A stretch of 64,000 nt of DNA from Rhizomys pruinosus (Eukaryota; Chordata; Mammalia; Rodentia; Spalacidae), in contig VZQC01004719.1 in assembly GCA_009823505.1 (NCBI GenBank), positions 868,722 through 932,721 on the forward strand. The letters run 5' to 3'. Below, one piece after another: positions 1-11,696 of this stretch (its first letter is position 1; each line of letters begins with the position of its first letter). A model generated the notes under the pieces. It was not told where the DNA came from. It ran no database searches and worked only from the letters and a program-made list of their open reading frames with translations. A program made the position numbers and the translations under genes.

Positions 1-441
1 ATTTCATTTTCTTCTAATTGGTTTTCTTAGTGATTAACAGAGCAAATTTTTAAGATTGTGAATCTCGTTTGACTCTGTTCCTGTTCAGTGTCCCAAGTTT
101 CAGATGATTTGGCTCAAGGAGCCTGGTCAGTCAGCTGATGAAAACAAATTACCTGACAGCATAATTTTACGGAAACTAAACTTTCGTTAAAAGTAAAGTT
201 CCTTAGATTTTTTTCCCAGGTGTTGTAAGGATTACATTATCAGCACTATGAATTTATTTTAAGTTCTTTATGTGACATAAATATTTTTTGAAATGATTTT
301 TGTGATAAATTTTTAATTGCAAATTTGAGAATACTATAAAATGACCAAATGGTAAAAAATATAGAAAATTGAGCAGAAGAATAGCTTTAGTGAGGAAAAG
401 TTTGGGGTTATACAATAATGCATATTATCTTTTGTAAAAAA

Positions 442-477
<36 letters not shown>

Positions 478-635
478 ACAGGAAGGAGTAAAAGATATAT
501 TTTTGTACTTGTATTAGAATGACTCTGTGGTATTTTTATTGGGATGTATTAATTATTAATTTATCAAATCAAATGTTGTGCTTTTTAGTAAATACAAATA
601 ATTTAAAATAACGAAGTAAGAAAAGTAAAATTTTG
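1..635. other. AT-rich non-coding sequence
   Basis: No gene, no recognisable SINE and no long open frame. The stretch is AT-rich and holds one (TA)n microsatellite near 443-471. It could be unique sequence or a very old repeat that I cannot recognise by eye. Confidence 0.5.
443..471. repeat. (TA)n microsatellite
   Basis: An uninterrupted run of TA dinucleotides, about 14 units. Confidence 0.95.
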
Positions 636-866
636 GGGGGTTCGAGAGATGGCTCATCAGTTAAGAACACAGGCTGCTCTTGCAGATGACCTGGGCTCAA
701 TTCCTAGAACCCACATGCCAGTTAAGGCTTCTGTAACTCCACTTTCAGGGGATCTGTCACCATTTTCTGACCTCCATGGGCACTAGATGAAACAGGTACA
801 CTTGCATACATACAGGCAATATGCTCATACACAAAAATAGCAATAATAAAATATTCTTAAAATAAT
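636..866 (+). repeat. SINE B2-like, plus strand
   Basis: Starts with a tRNA-derived head (GAGAGATGGCTCATCAGTTAAGA) and continues through a degraded B box and a body with CTGACCTCC and CATACA blocks to an A/T-rich tail. ATTTTGGG-like sequence lies on both sides as a weak TSD. It is clearly more diverged than the B2 copies at 39.2-39.7 kb, so it is an older B2/B3-type insertion. Confidence 0.85.
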
Positions 867-1049
867 TTGGGATATTTTCAATTCTTTCAAACTCATCTAA
901 ATAATTTAAATGCTTATTATCAATTTGGTAATGTTTTTAAAGTGTTAAAATATTCAAAATAGGAATTTACTTTCTAGTTTATTGTAAACTTTGTAACTTT
1001 CCATAATTATAGGCAATATATTATTTATTGTTATATCTCTCTATCTTTT

Positions 1050-1170
1050 GTTTTTTTTTTTGAGATCCTTTAGCCCAGGTGGCTTGAACTCTATGTATAG
1101 ACCAGGCTGGCCTCCATATCACAGAAATCCACCTCCTAGGATTAAACTTGTGCTCCATCAACCTTGGGCT
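1050..1170 (-). repeat. SINE B1, antisense, degraded
   Basis: T-run followed by GAGATCC, TAGCCCAGG, ACCAGGCTGGCCTC and CACAGAAATCCACCTCC blocks, which is the antisense order of B1 (7SL-derived). A segment in the middle is shortened. An 84-residue open frame here is only antisense B1. Confidence 0.85.
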
Positions 1171-1890
1171 CACATCTCTCCATTAAAAAATGCAGATAAA
1201 TTATTATTATCTTTGAATACATTAAAATATAAGAATATTTCTAATAAGATAAGAAATAAAGGGAGAGTAATCTCTCATTTTTCCTTTTCAGTGTCATGCT
1301 AGAATTTTTACCTAATTTAATACGACACTAAAATAAAATAAAATCTATGCAAATTTGGAAAATAACAAATAAAACTGTTCTTTTCTGCAGAAACCATGAT
1401 TGCCAATATAAATACTATGTTCAAGACACAGACTGAATTTAGATTAAATGAACAAAAGGATAAGTAAATTTGTTGAATCACAAAATTCATTTTGGTGCAT
1501 TAGAAACAATTGTGGAGATTAAGTCTGAATCTGTAAAATATTCCAGACACCATTATCTTTCATTTATTTACTTTTGCTGAATATAAGTAGACTCATGTAT
1601 TCTTTTCTCAGAGAACATCTTTTACTATTGAAAACTATTTATTCTTTTCTTCTCAAAAGACATTACGAAAAAAGAGTGCTGGCATTGTAATTCTTCTACC
1701 ATAGGTGAGTAGAAGAATTTATAATTCCCAATAAATTATTGGACAACCATTCATATACACAATTTAAATATCTCTATATACTACTTTATTGCTTCTGACT
1801 GAACATTTGAATACTAAAAGCAATCCTTCAGTAACAGAAAATTAAAATGAAATAAAAATATAAAGCATTAAATTCAAAGCAGTACTAAAT
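1171..1890. other. AT-rich non-coding sequence
   Basis: No gene or recognisable repeat seen. Confidence 0.45.
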
Positions 1891-1980
1891 GGAGGGCTGA
1901 AGTCCTATCTTAGTGGTAAAGTTCCTGTGTGGCATGCACAATGCCCTGGGTTCAATCACCCACTGCGACAGAACAAATTT
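1891..1980 (+). repeat. SINE ID-like, plus strand
   Basis: GAGGGCTGAAGTC..TTAGTGGTAAAG..CCTGGGTTCAATC is the A box/B box order of the tRNA-derived ID family, followed by an A-rich tail. Diverged. It is a SINE and not a functional tRNA gene because the cloverleaf arms do not pair through. Confidence 0.75.
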
Positions 1981-2560
1981 TAAAAGACATACTAAATACA
2001 TTATTAAAATACATACTCAGTGAATGAAACATTGACCCTTAAGGGATATTTATTTATTTATATATTTATTTATTTTGAAATGTAGGGGCTGAAAACCAAA
2101 GCATTTAACATGCTATTCATATGCTCTATTACTGAACCTCATTCTTAGTCCTTTAATTTACTATTTCATTTTGTGGTCTTTGGAATTAAATGCAAGGCTT
2201 CCATGCAGTCTACCAGTTAGTGACACCCCTAGTTTGATACTTTGGAATACAGTTGAGCTTTAGGTTTTCACTGAATTTTGTTCTTTCTTCTAGTTTAAAA
2301 ATACCAAATTCCCTGAATTTCTATTCTATTTTCTGCATATATATCACAGGCAGAAACAAATACTAACAGCTTGCATTCTCTGTCAAATAATTATTACTAA
2401 TTTGCACATTATGCCAAAAGGCTTTAGAACACTAAAACTGCTATGAGCACATGTTTGACTTATTAGGAAAATTAGAAAACTTGTATCCCTGTGTATTAGT
2501 TTAGTGTTCCAAACTGTTGTCATTTCTTTCTTTAAAAAAAAAACAAAAAACAAATCATAA
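1981..2560. other. AT-rich sequence with possible ID/B4 remnants
   Basis: Non-coding. Two short stretches at about 2,090-2,145 and 2,170-2,230 resemble antisense ID/B4 sequence (CTCTATTACTGAACCTCATT; GCAAGGCTTCCATGCAGTC) but are too degraded to assign firmly. Confidence 0.4.
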
Positions 2561-2750
2561 GCCGGGCGTGGTGGCACATGCTTTTAATCCTAGCACTTGG
2601 GAGGTAGAAGCAGGTAGATCTTTGTGAGTTCAAGTCCAGGCTGGTCTACAGAGTGAGTTCTGGGTCAGCTGGGTCTCAAAAATTCAAAAACAAACAAACA
2701 AACAAACAAACAAACAAAACAAAAAAAAACAAAAACAAAAAAACAAAAAA
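2561..2750 (+). repeat. SINE B1, plus strand, with (CAAA)n tail
   Basis: Begins GCCGGGCGTGGTGGCACATG and runs through CCTAGCACTTGGGAGG, GTGAGTTCAAGTCCAGGCTGG and GGGTCTCAAA to a long CAAAC/CAAA tail. AAATCAT occurs before the head and after the tail as a short TSD. Well preserved. Confidence 0.95.
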
Positions 2751-4131
2751 ATCATTACTAGCAAAGTTTTAACTTCCATAAGGGAAAGTAAATGGACACT
2801 TCAATGTTATTCCTTTAAAGAGGAGGAAATGGCATCTGTCACCAACATATATATCTTCCTAATGTCTTCGTGTGTTGAGTCTATTGAAATACAGAATACC
2901 CTATACAGCTCAAAGCTCATAATAGCTGCCAATAGTTTCATTGACTTGTTATCACCTTTGTCTCTCAGATAGTGTTTCCCATGGCTTGTTCAGTATGGAA
3001 CCACAGTTTTTTCTTTTTATTAGACAGAATCAGAGCTCTCCTTCTGATCTGGTTATATTAACCCTTCTCAGAAAGGTGTGCTTCTTAGGAAGTCATCCTC
3101 ATAAAAATGGAACCAGGGTTTTTGATCAAGTGCATTTTCAAGATCAAACATGTTAGAGATAAAAGTAGTAGAGTAAAACGAACATGGCATAGTAGATGCC
3201 AAATCTTTTTGATATAATTATTGCTTCTCACATTTGAGAATTTTAAGTTTTGCCATTTATATATCAAACAGCCTTTTATATATGTGACAACACAGTGTCT
3301 CTATTATTTTAACCTTCTTGAACAAGATTGCAGTATTCCATCACAGAAGACTATTTTATGAATACTCAGCCTGAGCCTCCTTTCCACCTTCTGAGAAATA
3401 ATATAACTATAAAAGCATTTTATATTTATTATCTGAAAGCTTTGGATCTTATATCAGAGACTGAAGTGTTTCTATGCTTTTCATCACACACATTTTAGAG
3501 TGGGCTCTTCATTTAAAAAAATCACAAATATCCTGCCTTTTTGAGTAAAGGCTTTGAAACGTTTTTGTTGACAATTGATCTTTTTTCCTTAGACCATGCT
3601 ACCTAATTGGAAGACTGAAAAATCCCTAAGAAGGAAATGATGGGAGAACAAAATATAAAGAGGATCAAGCAGGTATGAAGCCAGAGCTTGGAAAAGAATA
3701 GATGTTTGGTGCGAGCACTAATTTTTAACAAGATTTTTTTTCATCTACTTTATAATGAAAATCTTTGGGTTGGTGTTTGGATTTTTTGATAAAATCTTAC
3801 TCTGTGAAGGTTTCCTTCTTTTTCTCATTCAGAAATAAAATCACCCAGTAAACTTTAATTGCTCACATTTCTACTCTAACCCAAATAAATTTCTCTATAC
3901 AATTTTACATCACTTCAGTTCTTGTAAATCTTTGTAAGGAGTGATAATTCATCATGAAGCTTTCAACTCTAGCTCCACTTTTATATTTTCACTTGCCAGT
4001 GGGCTTTACAAAAATCACTATGGCCTTAAAGGTCTGTGAAAATGAACTGATTCCTTTGTTCTCTTTCCCCTCAAAGCAGCCTCATTTACTAAAAAACAGT
4101 CATTTTTCATAGGCCTTTGAATTTATATTAG
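2751..4131. other. Non-coding sequence, no recognised element
   Basis: About 1.4 kb without a SINE, LTR or L1 signature that I recognise, and without a convincing exon. Short open frames (71 and 60 residues) overlap on opposite strands and show no family resemblance. Confidence 0.45.
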
Positions 4132-4141
4132 AGTACATTTT

Positions 4142-4360
4142 AATTTTTTTTTCTTTTTTATGTGTATGAATGTACTGTCTGAATGTGGGTTTGTGCACCC
4201 GTGTCGTACAATGCCGCGGAGGTCAGAAGAGGGTGTTGGATTCCTCTGGAACTGGAGTTAAAGATGGTTCTCAGCCACCATGTGGGTGCTGGGGATCGAA
4301 CTCGGTTCCTCTGCAAGAGCAGTCGGTGCTCTTAACTGCTAGGCCATCTTTCCAGCCCTA
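4142..4360 (-). repeat. SINE B2, antisense (single-unit subtype)
   Basis: Antisense B2: T-rich tail, TGTGTATGAATGTACTGTC, GCCGCGGAGGTCAGAAGAGGG, ACCATGTGGGTGCTGGGGAT and the tRNA-like head CTAGGCCATCTTTCCAGCCC. TSD (A)AGTACATTTT at 4,132-4,141 and 4,361-4,370. It has a single GGAACTGGAGTT block and lacks the internal duplication seen in the 18,991, 20,407, 39,202, 39,481 and 49,435 copies. Confidence 0.95.
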
Positions 4361-4474
4361 AAGTACATTTTTAACTGATACTACTTGACACTTATCCCAC
4401 ATCCCATCAGGACATTCTAGTTTAAGAGCTTCATCTGAGTCTACTGGAACTAAATTTCTTTCAAATAGTGGGAA

Positions 4475-4650
4475 TGAAAAACAGGCCCATTATATGCAAG
4501 GCAAGTGCTTTACCATTGAGGTAGATCTATCAATGGCTTTGTAGGACAGGGGATTAGTTGTGTAGCTCAGGCTGGACTTGAACTCAAGATATACCTACTT
4601 CAAGATTATTGTGTTATTGTATTAGAGTTATGTCATGCCATACCTGTCTC
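4475..4650 (-). repeat. Composite B1/ID SINE (B4-like), antisense
   Basis: An ID-like antisense block (GCAAGTGCTTTACCATTGAGG) is followed by a B1-like antisense block (GTGTAGCTCAGGCTGGACTTGAACTC). The order fits a fused B1-ID SINE of the B4 type. Degraded, so the family name is tentative. Confidence 0.65.
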
Positions 4651-4969
4651 CATTGTTAATATTGCATGAATATCACAGGATTAAATTTTTAGCAGTCTTA
4701 TAATCATGTCTTCTCTGCTGGCATAAGTCCATTTGAGTTCCTGTAACAAAATACCATGAACTTGAAAAAAATTAACCAAATAAATCTATTTGTTAGTATT
4801 CTTATTAATTATTCACATACAAAGAAATGCAAAGTAGCTCTTAGGAGTGGGAAGGTAAGGTCCTATCCCTATGGCCATAAATACCATTCAAGAGGGATTC
4901 TCATGACATGATAATTTCCTGAAGGTCCTACATTCTAACAGCATTACCTTGGTATACAATTTAAATTTG

Positions 4970-5375
4970 TGCTGGATAGCTTTAGTGTCAACTTGACACA
5001 CTTGGGTTGAGGGAGCCTCAGTTGGGGAATTGGCTCCATAGGACTGGCCTGTGGCCACATCTGTGGAGTATTGTCTTGATTGTTGGGCAATGTGGGAGGG
5101 CCCGGCCCACTATGGGTGAAGCCACCCTGGGCAGGTTGTTGGGTACCATATAAGAAGGCAGGCTGGGCATGGGCCAGGGGAGCAAGCCAGTGAACAGCAT
5201 TATTCCATGGCCTGTGCTTCAGCTTCTGACTCCAGGTTCCTGCCCTGAGTTCCTGCCTTGGGCTCCCTAAGTGATGAAATGTGACCCAGGAAATGTAAGC
5301 TGAATAAACCCTTTCCTCCCCAAGTTGGTGTTGGCCAGAGTGTTTTGTCACAGCAATGGAAGACAAACTAGAGCA
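4970..5375 (+). repeat. Rodent LTR-like interspersed repeat
   Basis: A GC-richer block in AT-rich DNA starting near the 15-base palindrome GTGTCAACTTGACAC (4,985-4,999), continuing with GGGAGGGCCCGGCCCACTATGGG and TATAAGAAGG (5,149-5,158, TATA-like), then GAATAAACCC (5,301-5,310, poly(A)-signal-like) and ending with TTTTGTCACAGCAATGGAAGACAAACTAG. The TATA-to-AATAAA layout and ending resemble rodent MaLR-type LTRs. I recognise it as a common rodent repeat but cannot name the subfamily. The 140-residue antisense open frame over it is not a gene. Confidence 0.7.
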
Positions 5376-6045
5376 AAATCACATAAAACATTCCAACACA
5401 TTGGATTGTGAAATATTTTAGCATAACTAAAATAATCATAAAATGTTAATTCAACCTTATTTTATAGCTTCATGTCAACAGTTCAATAGCTTAAATTTTC
5501 TTTAATTTACCAATGAAAACTACCCACATTAATCTAAAAGTTTATAGCAAAAACCAAGTAAACTCCTTAAAAAACAAAAGATGAGTATCCAAGAGTGAAG
5601 AATTTCTTGTGAAATATAAGCCAATGATCAAGGGTAATGAAAGCATATTTTATGAAACACACATTTACCATATTCCCTTCCTGTATTAGGTACTGTGTAA
5701 GGAGTTAGTGATTATAGCAGTGAATAAGAAATACATTGTTTTCAATATCATAGAATTAAGAGTCCAGTGTAGAACACAGTTTTAAAGCAGATCTATACTT
5801 ACACTTAGGATACATGCTGTGTAGGAAAGATCAAAATAAAATTTAAAATTTCACATAAAAGAATGTAAAAGATATAATCATTTTAACTGGCTTCTTTCCT
5901 TTAGCACAGTTTTCATTATTTTGCATGTTGCAGTGTCTAAAAGTATTTCTTTGCTTTAAAGAAAGCACTTACTGATCCACTATATGCATATATCATGTTT
6001 TGTTAATTGGATTCTTACCAGGTTTCTTGGTAGAACCATTTCAAC
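5376..6045. other. AT-rich non-coding sequence
   Basis: No gene or recognisable repeat seen. Confidence 0.45.
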
Positions 6046-6350
6046 TATGGAACTACACAACTCACAGTTTGGATGAAGAGATGGATGAATAGATAAAGCG
6101 CTTGCCTCACAATCCTACAGAACTGAGTTGGGATCACAAGTACCCACATAAAAGCAAGATGCAATAGCTCAGGTGTCTGCCATCCCCACGACCTCCACTA
6201 GGAGATGGAGGCAGAGACAGGAGAATTACTGAAAGTTCACTATCAATAAACAGCGAGGTGGAAGCTGAGGCCTTAAACCCATGGCTGTCATCTAACGTCT
6301 GCAGATATTAAGATGTTCTGGAACACACAAGCAAGTTCACAGAGAGATAG
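6046..6350 (+). repeat. Old B3/B2-like SINE, plus strand
   Basis: A degenerate tRNA-like head (GAAGAGATGGATGAATAGATAAAGCGCTTGCC) with a B-box-like GGGATCACAAGTACCC, then GGAGATGGAGGCAGAGACAGGAG and GTTCTGGAACACACAAGC. This fits an old rodent tRNA-derived SINE whose tail grew into the microsatellite that follows. Confidence 0.55.
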
Positions 6351-6373
6351 CCAGCCAGCCAGCCAGCCAGCCA

Positions 6374-6412
<39 letters not shown>
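6349..6412. repeat. (CAGC)n then (CA)n microsatellite
   Basis: About six CAGC units pass directly into about nineteen CA units. Confidence 0.95.
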
Positions 6413-6414
<2 letters not shown>

Positions 6415-6499
6415 CAAAACAACAGAGAATTAAACAAAACAAAACTCACAGAGTCACAGAGGACAGAAGTACACTAGATAAATAAGTTTCTGATGATTA

Positions 6500-6905
6500 T
6501 GAGAATCACTACTATTAAGTCAAACTGGAATCCAAGATGGAGTCCCAGCAGGCAGAATTCCAGGAAACAACAAACTAGCTCACACTAGTTTCTCAGTAAC
6601 CTCTTAACTCCTGTGTTTAACAGTACAACTGCAAATATCCATCACAGCCAATTTTCCATAGCAGCCAGCTGAAAAACTGAAAAACACCTAATTGAAACCC
6701 AGCCTAACTGAAACCCTCTCCCTTACCAAGACATTTGCTATTGTCTTGACTCCCCTTACTCACAAATTTCTATAAAACCCAGCTTAATGTGAGAAGAAGC
6801 TGCTGCTCATTCCTCCCTCAGTCTCTTCCCCCATAAACTGCTGTCCCCATAGAGTTCTCTCAGGTAGTGGTCTTTGCTGGTCCACTTTTCAAACAACTGT
6901 CAGTT
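6500..6905 (+). repeat. ERV LTR, probably solo
   Basis: LTR-like composition on the plus strand: CCAAGATGGAGTCCC upstream (6,532-6,546), a TATA-like TATAAAACCC (6,771-6,780), a GCTGCTGCTCATTCC segment, CCCATAAACTG (poly(A)-signal-like, 6,830-6,840) and GTGGTCTTTGCTGG near the 3' end. The order fits a gammaretrovirus-like (ERV1) LTR. I could not fix TG/CA ends or a TSD, so the borders are approximate. Confidence 0.6.
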
Positions 6906-9028
6906 CTACTTCCATCCTATAGTTTTAGAGCTCCAGTGTTCTACTCCATGGGAAAACAGCAGCACATGCTCACTGGTTTAGTAATCACTAAAGAATATAC
7001 ACACTGTATCCAAGAGAATGGTTCTCAAATTCTCAATCTTATATCCACAGTTGTAGTCCAAAGGAGTTGTGCATTACTTTGTCCATTGAGCCTTCTGGTC
7101 AAAATGGTATATTGTAGATAACTTAGATCCTGTGATTTTTTATTAAAATTTTGTGCATTTCATAAAACTGTCCACTACTGAACCTCATTTTCCATAAAGC
7201 ATATCACACTACCAAGGGAAATACACTGTAAGATTCTGTCTGCTCAAACACTCTGTAACCTTGGATAGTGGTACTGCCTGAGGCACCAGAGGATAGAAAT
7301 CAAATATATATTTTGATTAGTGCCCAATTGATGCTGAGATGATTTGCTACGTATTTTAGGATAGATAGTTATATTCATACAACCTGTCACCAAATAACTT
7401 GAAGGGCCTCTTAAAGAAGAACATAGGTGTTGACATACACTGTTGGAAACATCAGTCAGCTTATTTAGGTCCAATCCCTGCCCTCTGGCCATTGCAGTAA
7501 TATTTGAATGGAGCTTAACAATCTGTATGGAACTCAGTTGTCCATTATTCTGTCCACTTGTCTGTTTGATGACTTTCTAACAATTAGTGATCTTTACAGG
7601 AAGTTAATACATAGCAAAAAGAACTTTGCACATTCTGAAGTCATAATTGACCTATTTTCATTTCCATTTCCCAGAATTATTTGTTCTGTATGTTCTCTTT
7701 TTTCTAGATCCTTGATTAGAAAACCAAAACCTTTGCAGTGTTATTAATCTTGATGCAGTGTCACATTCTGTCAAATCTAGATAACTTACTGGGATGTAAA
7801 ATATGTCTGTAAAAGTAAAACAAAAAAGGAAGTCTACTTGGGTTAGTAGGAGGCAAATGTGGCAGGATCTGTATAAAGCCAAAGTTCCTAAAAGAAAAAA
7901 AAATAATAAAAAGCCAAATTCTGTGCTAAAAAGCCTCTGGAAGGCTTTAAAGCTTGAGGAACAGTTCATAAGAGGTACAAAGAATGCAAACTGTTCCGTG
8001 GGTGGATAGAGTACATTTCTTTGCTGAGAAAAATCTTGCTCAGAGTGGGAGCAGTTTGCCAGGCTAGAACCTCCCCTAGCAGGCAGATGGTGTCAGTAAA
8101 ATAAAGCAGGTGTTTTGACCAAAGCCAGAATTTAGGCTCAGGACCTGCCTGACTCAGCTGATCAGCAAAAATAGCAGAGGAAAAATGAGACAGCTTTCTT
8201 TTTGGCCCTCTCCAGGGCTAAGCAGCTTGATTCAGAGCCAAAGAGTCTTTCAAGACTAGAGAAATACAGGGAGGCCACAGGGAAAAACCTCTGGATACCA
8301 AATAGGTTCGAGAAAAATGACTACAGGTGCTGAAGAATTAATTAAATTAATGCTCTCATTCGTGCTGCTGCACCCACCGTAGACCTTTTGAGACAACAAT
8401 TGGCACAGATAGATAAAATCCTCCCATCCTATGTTGGACCCGGTTCATATTTAGTTTAATCCTAATGTTACTGTCTGACTATTTTACAGATGTGAAACCT
8501 CTTGGAGACATATCTTACACACCTGGAAGAATAAAGATAAATTCAGTAATGAGGTGTACCAAGGCCAGGTAAAAGAAGGCTTCAGTACCAGGCATGAACT
8601 GCCCTGCTGGGAAATGTTGGCTGGGGAGGCTCTAAAAGCCCCCAAAACAGAGACTGTTTTGGCTACGACTGGCTGCACACAAAAGTGGATGGTAGCACCC
8701 TATTGCTGAAGAAACTATGGGAGATAAATGTGAGAAGGGAAAATTATGCTGAGACTGGGCACTGGGAATGGACAGGTGACCTTTCAGTGCTGAAGAATAC
8801 TGTATAAGTTGTCGCTGGAAGGAAATGTTCTCTGAAGTTCCATGGACCTCATGTGCTGCAAATCCCCCCAAAAGACGTAAGTGCAATAGTGACTGCCAAG
8901 AAGTTTGTGTGCCCAGAAAAATAGTCTAAATGGATATATCGCCCTCTCCTTTTGGAAGGTAGAAGGCATGGCTGATACTGTGATCATAGCGCCCCCTTAG
9001 TGGTGGAAGAGTTTATAAGCTCCGTTAA
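6906..9028. other. Unidentified sequence, partly repeat-like
   Basis: 6.9-7.8 kb is AT-rich without recognisable features. From about 7,800 the base composition rises in GC. I could not match the 8.0-9.0 kb part to a known family and no frame stays open beyond about 100 residues. An ERV-derived or non-autonomous retroelement continuing at 9.6-10.1 kb on the other side of the L1 is possible but unproven. Confidence 0.35.
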
Positions 9029-9510
9029 AAAGCAGGCCAGAATTGACCAGAGACCAAGACAGCAGCTCCAGAGAGCTTCTCATCCACCTGTGCCCCTTTT
9101 CTAAGCCTAAGGAACAATCTGCGGAAGAGGGTGCGTGGTAGAATGTAAGGGCTGCGATTGGGGTGAATGATGAAACTGCAGCAATGTAACCTGGACACTC
9201 ATTTGATCAACTTCATTGAACATACAAGCCCCCCTGTTGGATGGTGGGACCAAGGGGCTGTGTGGGTTTGGACACAGCTGCTTGCAAGTTGGTTTTGCAC
9301 GAAGGATGCTTGTACTCATACACATTATCACTTATTGCTAAAAAATGGAAAAAAAAACTGAGAGAAAGATGCAGGACATTTATGGCAGAATGCATGATCT
9401 GGGATGGGGTGGGGTGGGATGGGGGGAAGGGAAGGGGAAATATGCCTGAACTGAATTGGAAAATGATGTACGAAATACACAAAGCATCAATAAAAAAAAG
9501 CGGTAATGCC
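9029..9510 (+). mobile_element. L1 3' end, 5'-truncated, plus strand
   Basis: Last ~470 bases of the window's dominant L1 family: GCCAGAATTGACCAGAGACC, GGAACAATCTGCGGAAGAGG, GGACACTCATTTGATCAACT, the G-rich tract at 9,401-9,437, and the terminus TACACAAAGCATCAATAAAA. Flanking AAAAAGCAG/AAAAAGCGG may be a short TSD. It carries no coding sequence, and open frames on both strands here are chance. Confidence 0.9.
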
Positions 9511-9589
9511 AAGATTAAGATACCATCTAAGTATTGATGTTTGTGCCTACAGAGTAAATGTTTATTCAGATGTCTGGCTTCTGGCTATT

Positions 9590-10135
9590 TGTGTTTACCT
9601 AGTAGACATAAAGGGGAGAATCCAGAATGAGCCAACGGCCCACTGCAAACAGGACTTGGACAAACAAACTTGAGAATTTGATGTGTCACCTCAAAGAGTC
9701 ATCTCCCACCCTTCTGAAGCCCAGGGACCCTCCCAGAAGAGGTTGGTGCATCCAGTTTGTAAGGGTCGAAGAAGGAGGGGTGGGGTGTAGGATAGGTGGT
9801 TTCTTCTTTGAAACCACCTGACAGACTGCATGCTGAGGGGAGGAGCCTGGGGCAGTACCCAGCCCACCAGATTCCCAAGCCCACTGGAGGGTCTGGTGGA
9901 AGGTGCATGAGGTCTTAGAATTCTGGGACTTCAACGGGTAGGGAGTTTATAAAGGGGTCCACCAGGTGAGTCTCGCTCTTTCTGTATTTCATCCAGCATG
10001 AAGAGCAGAGGGCACAGGAGCAGCTCAGGATCTCCGGGTGGCCATTTTGGACTGGAGATCCAGCTGCATGCATGGCTTGAGTGTGTATTTCTTTGCCATT
10101 ATTTTGTAAGCAAGCCCATTAAAATTCTCTAGGTT
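9590..10135 (+). repeat. Candidate LTR or promoter-like unit
   Basis: A GC-rich block with CCACCTGACAGACTGCATGC, a TATA-like TTTATAAAGGGG (9,947-9,958), then CACAGGAGCAGCTCAGG and GCCATTTTGGACTGG, and a CATTAAAATTCTC poly(A)-like signal (10,117-10,129) before a T-run. The spacing fits an LTR (U3-R-U5). I do not recognise the family and found no TSD. Confidence 0.4.
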
Positions 10136-10450
10136 TTTTTTTTTTTTTGCTTTATTTTGTATTGGCTTTTCTTCAGAGAGTCTCCCTTATTGAATTCCAA
10201 TTTCATGTTTTACATTGTTTTAGTTCTTTCATTCAAATGTGTTTTCACAGTCTTCTTTCAGTTTTTTGTGCATATCCTCTTTGAGGTCCTTGAACATATT
10301 TATAGCTATTATTTTTATTTTTTATTTTATTTTTTTAATTATTATTATTTGTTTATTTTTTTTTTTGCATTTTACTTTTCCATTTATTAGCCTTGTGACA
10401 TTGGCTGATTCACTTCAATTTCTCTGTTATTACATTTCCTCATTTGTTTT
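10136..10450 (-). repeat. T-rich tract, possibly old L1 antisense
   Basis: Long T/A-rich stretch with CATATCCTCTTTGAGGTCCT, reminiscent of antisense L1. Too degraded to place on the element. Confidence 0.3.
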
Positions 10451-10454
10451 TTAT

Positions 10455-10855
10455 TTTATTTTATTTTATTTTTATTGATGCTTTGTGTATTTCATACATC
10501 GTTTTCCAATTCAGTTCAGGCATATATCCCCTTCCCTTCCCCCCACCCCACCCCTACCCATCCCAGATCATGCATTCTGCCATAAGTTTTCTGCATCTTT
10601 CTCTGCTTTTTTGTTTTGTTTTCATTTTTTTTAACAATAAGTGATAATTTGTGAGTACAAGCATCCTTCATGTAAAACCAATTTGCAAACAGCTGTGCCC
10701 AAACCCACACAGCTCATGGGTCCCACCATCCAGCAGGGGGGGCTTGTATGTTCAATCAAGTTGATCAAATGAGTGTCCAGTCTATATTGTTGTAGTTTCA
10801 CCATTCACCCCAATATCAGCCCTTACATTCTACCACGCCCCCTCTCCTAATTTGT
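10455..10855 (-). mobile_element. L1 3' end (type A terminus), 5'-truncated, minus strand
   Basis: Antisense copy of the dominant L1 terminus: poly(T), TTGATGCTTTGTGTATTTCATACATC, the C-rich strand of the polypurine tract (10,530-10,560), AGTACAAGCATCCTTCATGT and ATGTTCAATCAAGTTGATCA, breaking off in CTACCACGCCCCCTCTCC. About 400 bases, non-coding. Confidence 0.92.
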
Positions 10856-11690
10856 AAGATGGATACAATGATAACCCACTTTACATTTTTATGAGAACTG
10901 AGTAAAAGCATAAAAGACCAAAGTGCATAATAGTCGACATCAAGAAATTTTAGTAATTATGGTTATTTTTATATCATCTCTGGTTGCTTAGGTCATTCTC
11001 AATTCTGAAATAGAGTTAATAGCACATCTCTTTTATAAGCTCAGTTCAATAAATGATTCAGAAAGATTGCCCCCAAATTATAAGATTAACAATGCCAATC
11101 AACAGGTCTACCTACATAGAAAGACCACACTTCTGCCATGTTGTCTAAGTGCTTGTTTATCTATTGAAGAACCTCCCTTTCTTGTGGTGTCTGAGATGCT
11201 AAGAACAGAGCCCGGGGTGAGCTTCCAGCAGAGGATGATGACTTTGCTGAGCATCCACGGAAGCATGAGCTCCAATGGCACTAAGAGCAGAGAAGTGACT
11301 CAGAGGCTGAGAATGACATCATAGAGGATGCAATGACAGGATTTGCATGATTTTCAAAGTTAAGATGTTTTCATAATAAATAAGAGATAAAATAAACATT
11401 AAAAAACAGTGCCTAGAACTTCAATGAGCCGACCTTCTGAGAGGGCACCTGTACCAGGTTAAATGCCTTACTTACTGCAAGCTTTTATCACTACTATTTT
11501 ATCACTATTAGGAACTGAGAGTTCTAACTCTCTCTCAGGTTAGAATATTAGGGACAGGGGTTGAAACAGTCGAAGACCAAAAAGAAAAGCAGCCAACCTG
11601 ACCTTTTGAGGGGTGACTACTGACGAGCAGCAGGTCTGCAGTAGCACCCTAGGGAGCTTAAGTAACTTTTTTTTTCAGTGTGGTGGCATA
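10856..11690. other. Non-coding sequence, no recognised element
   Basis: No repeat or gene signature seen. An 85-residue frame at 11,067-11,324 has no recognisable domain. Confidence 0.45.
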
Positions 11691-11696
11691 AACTTT

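Noticed and set aside
4944..5366. 140-residue minus-strand open frame
   Set aside because: It covers an LTR-like interspersed repeat exactly and has no recognisable domain.
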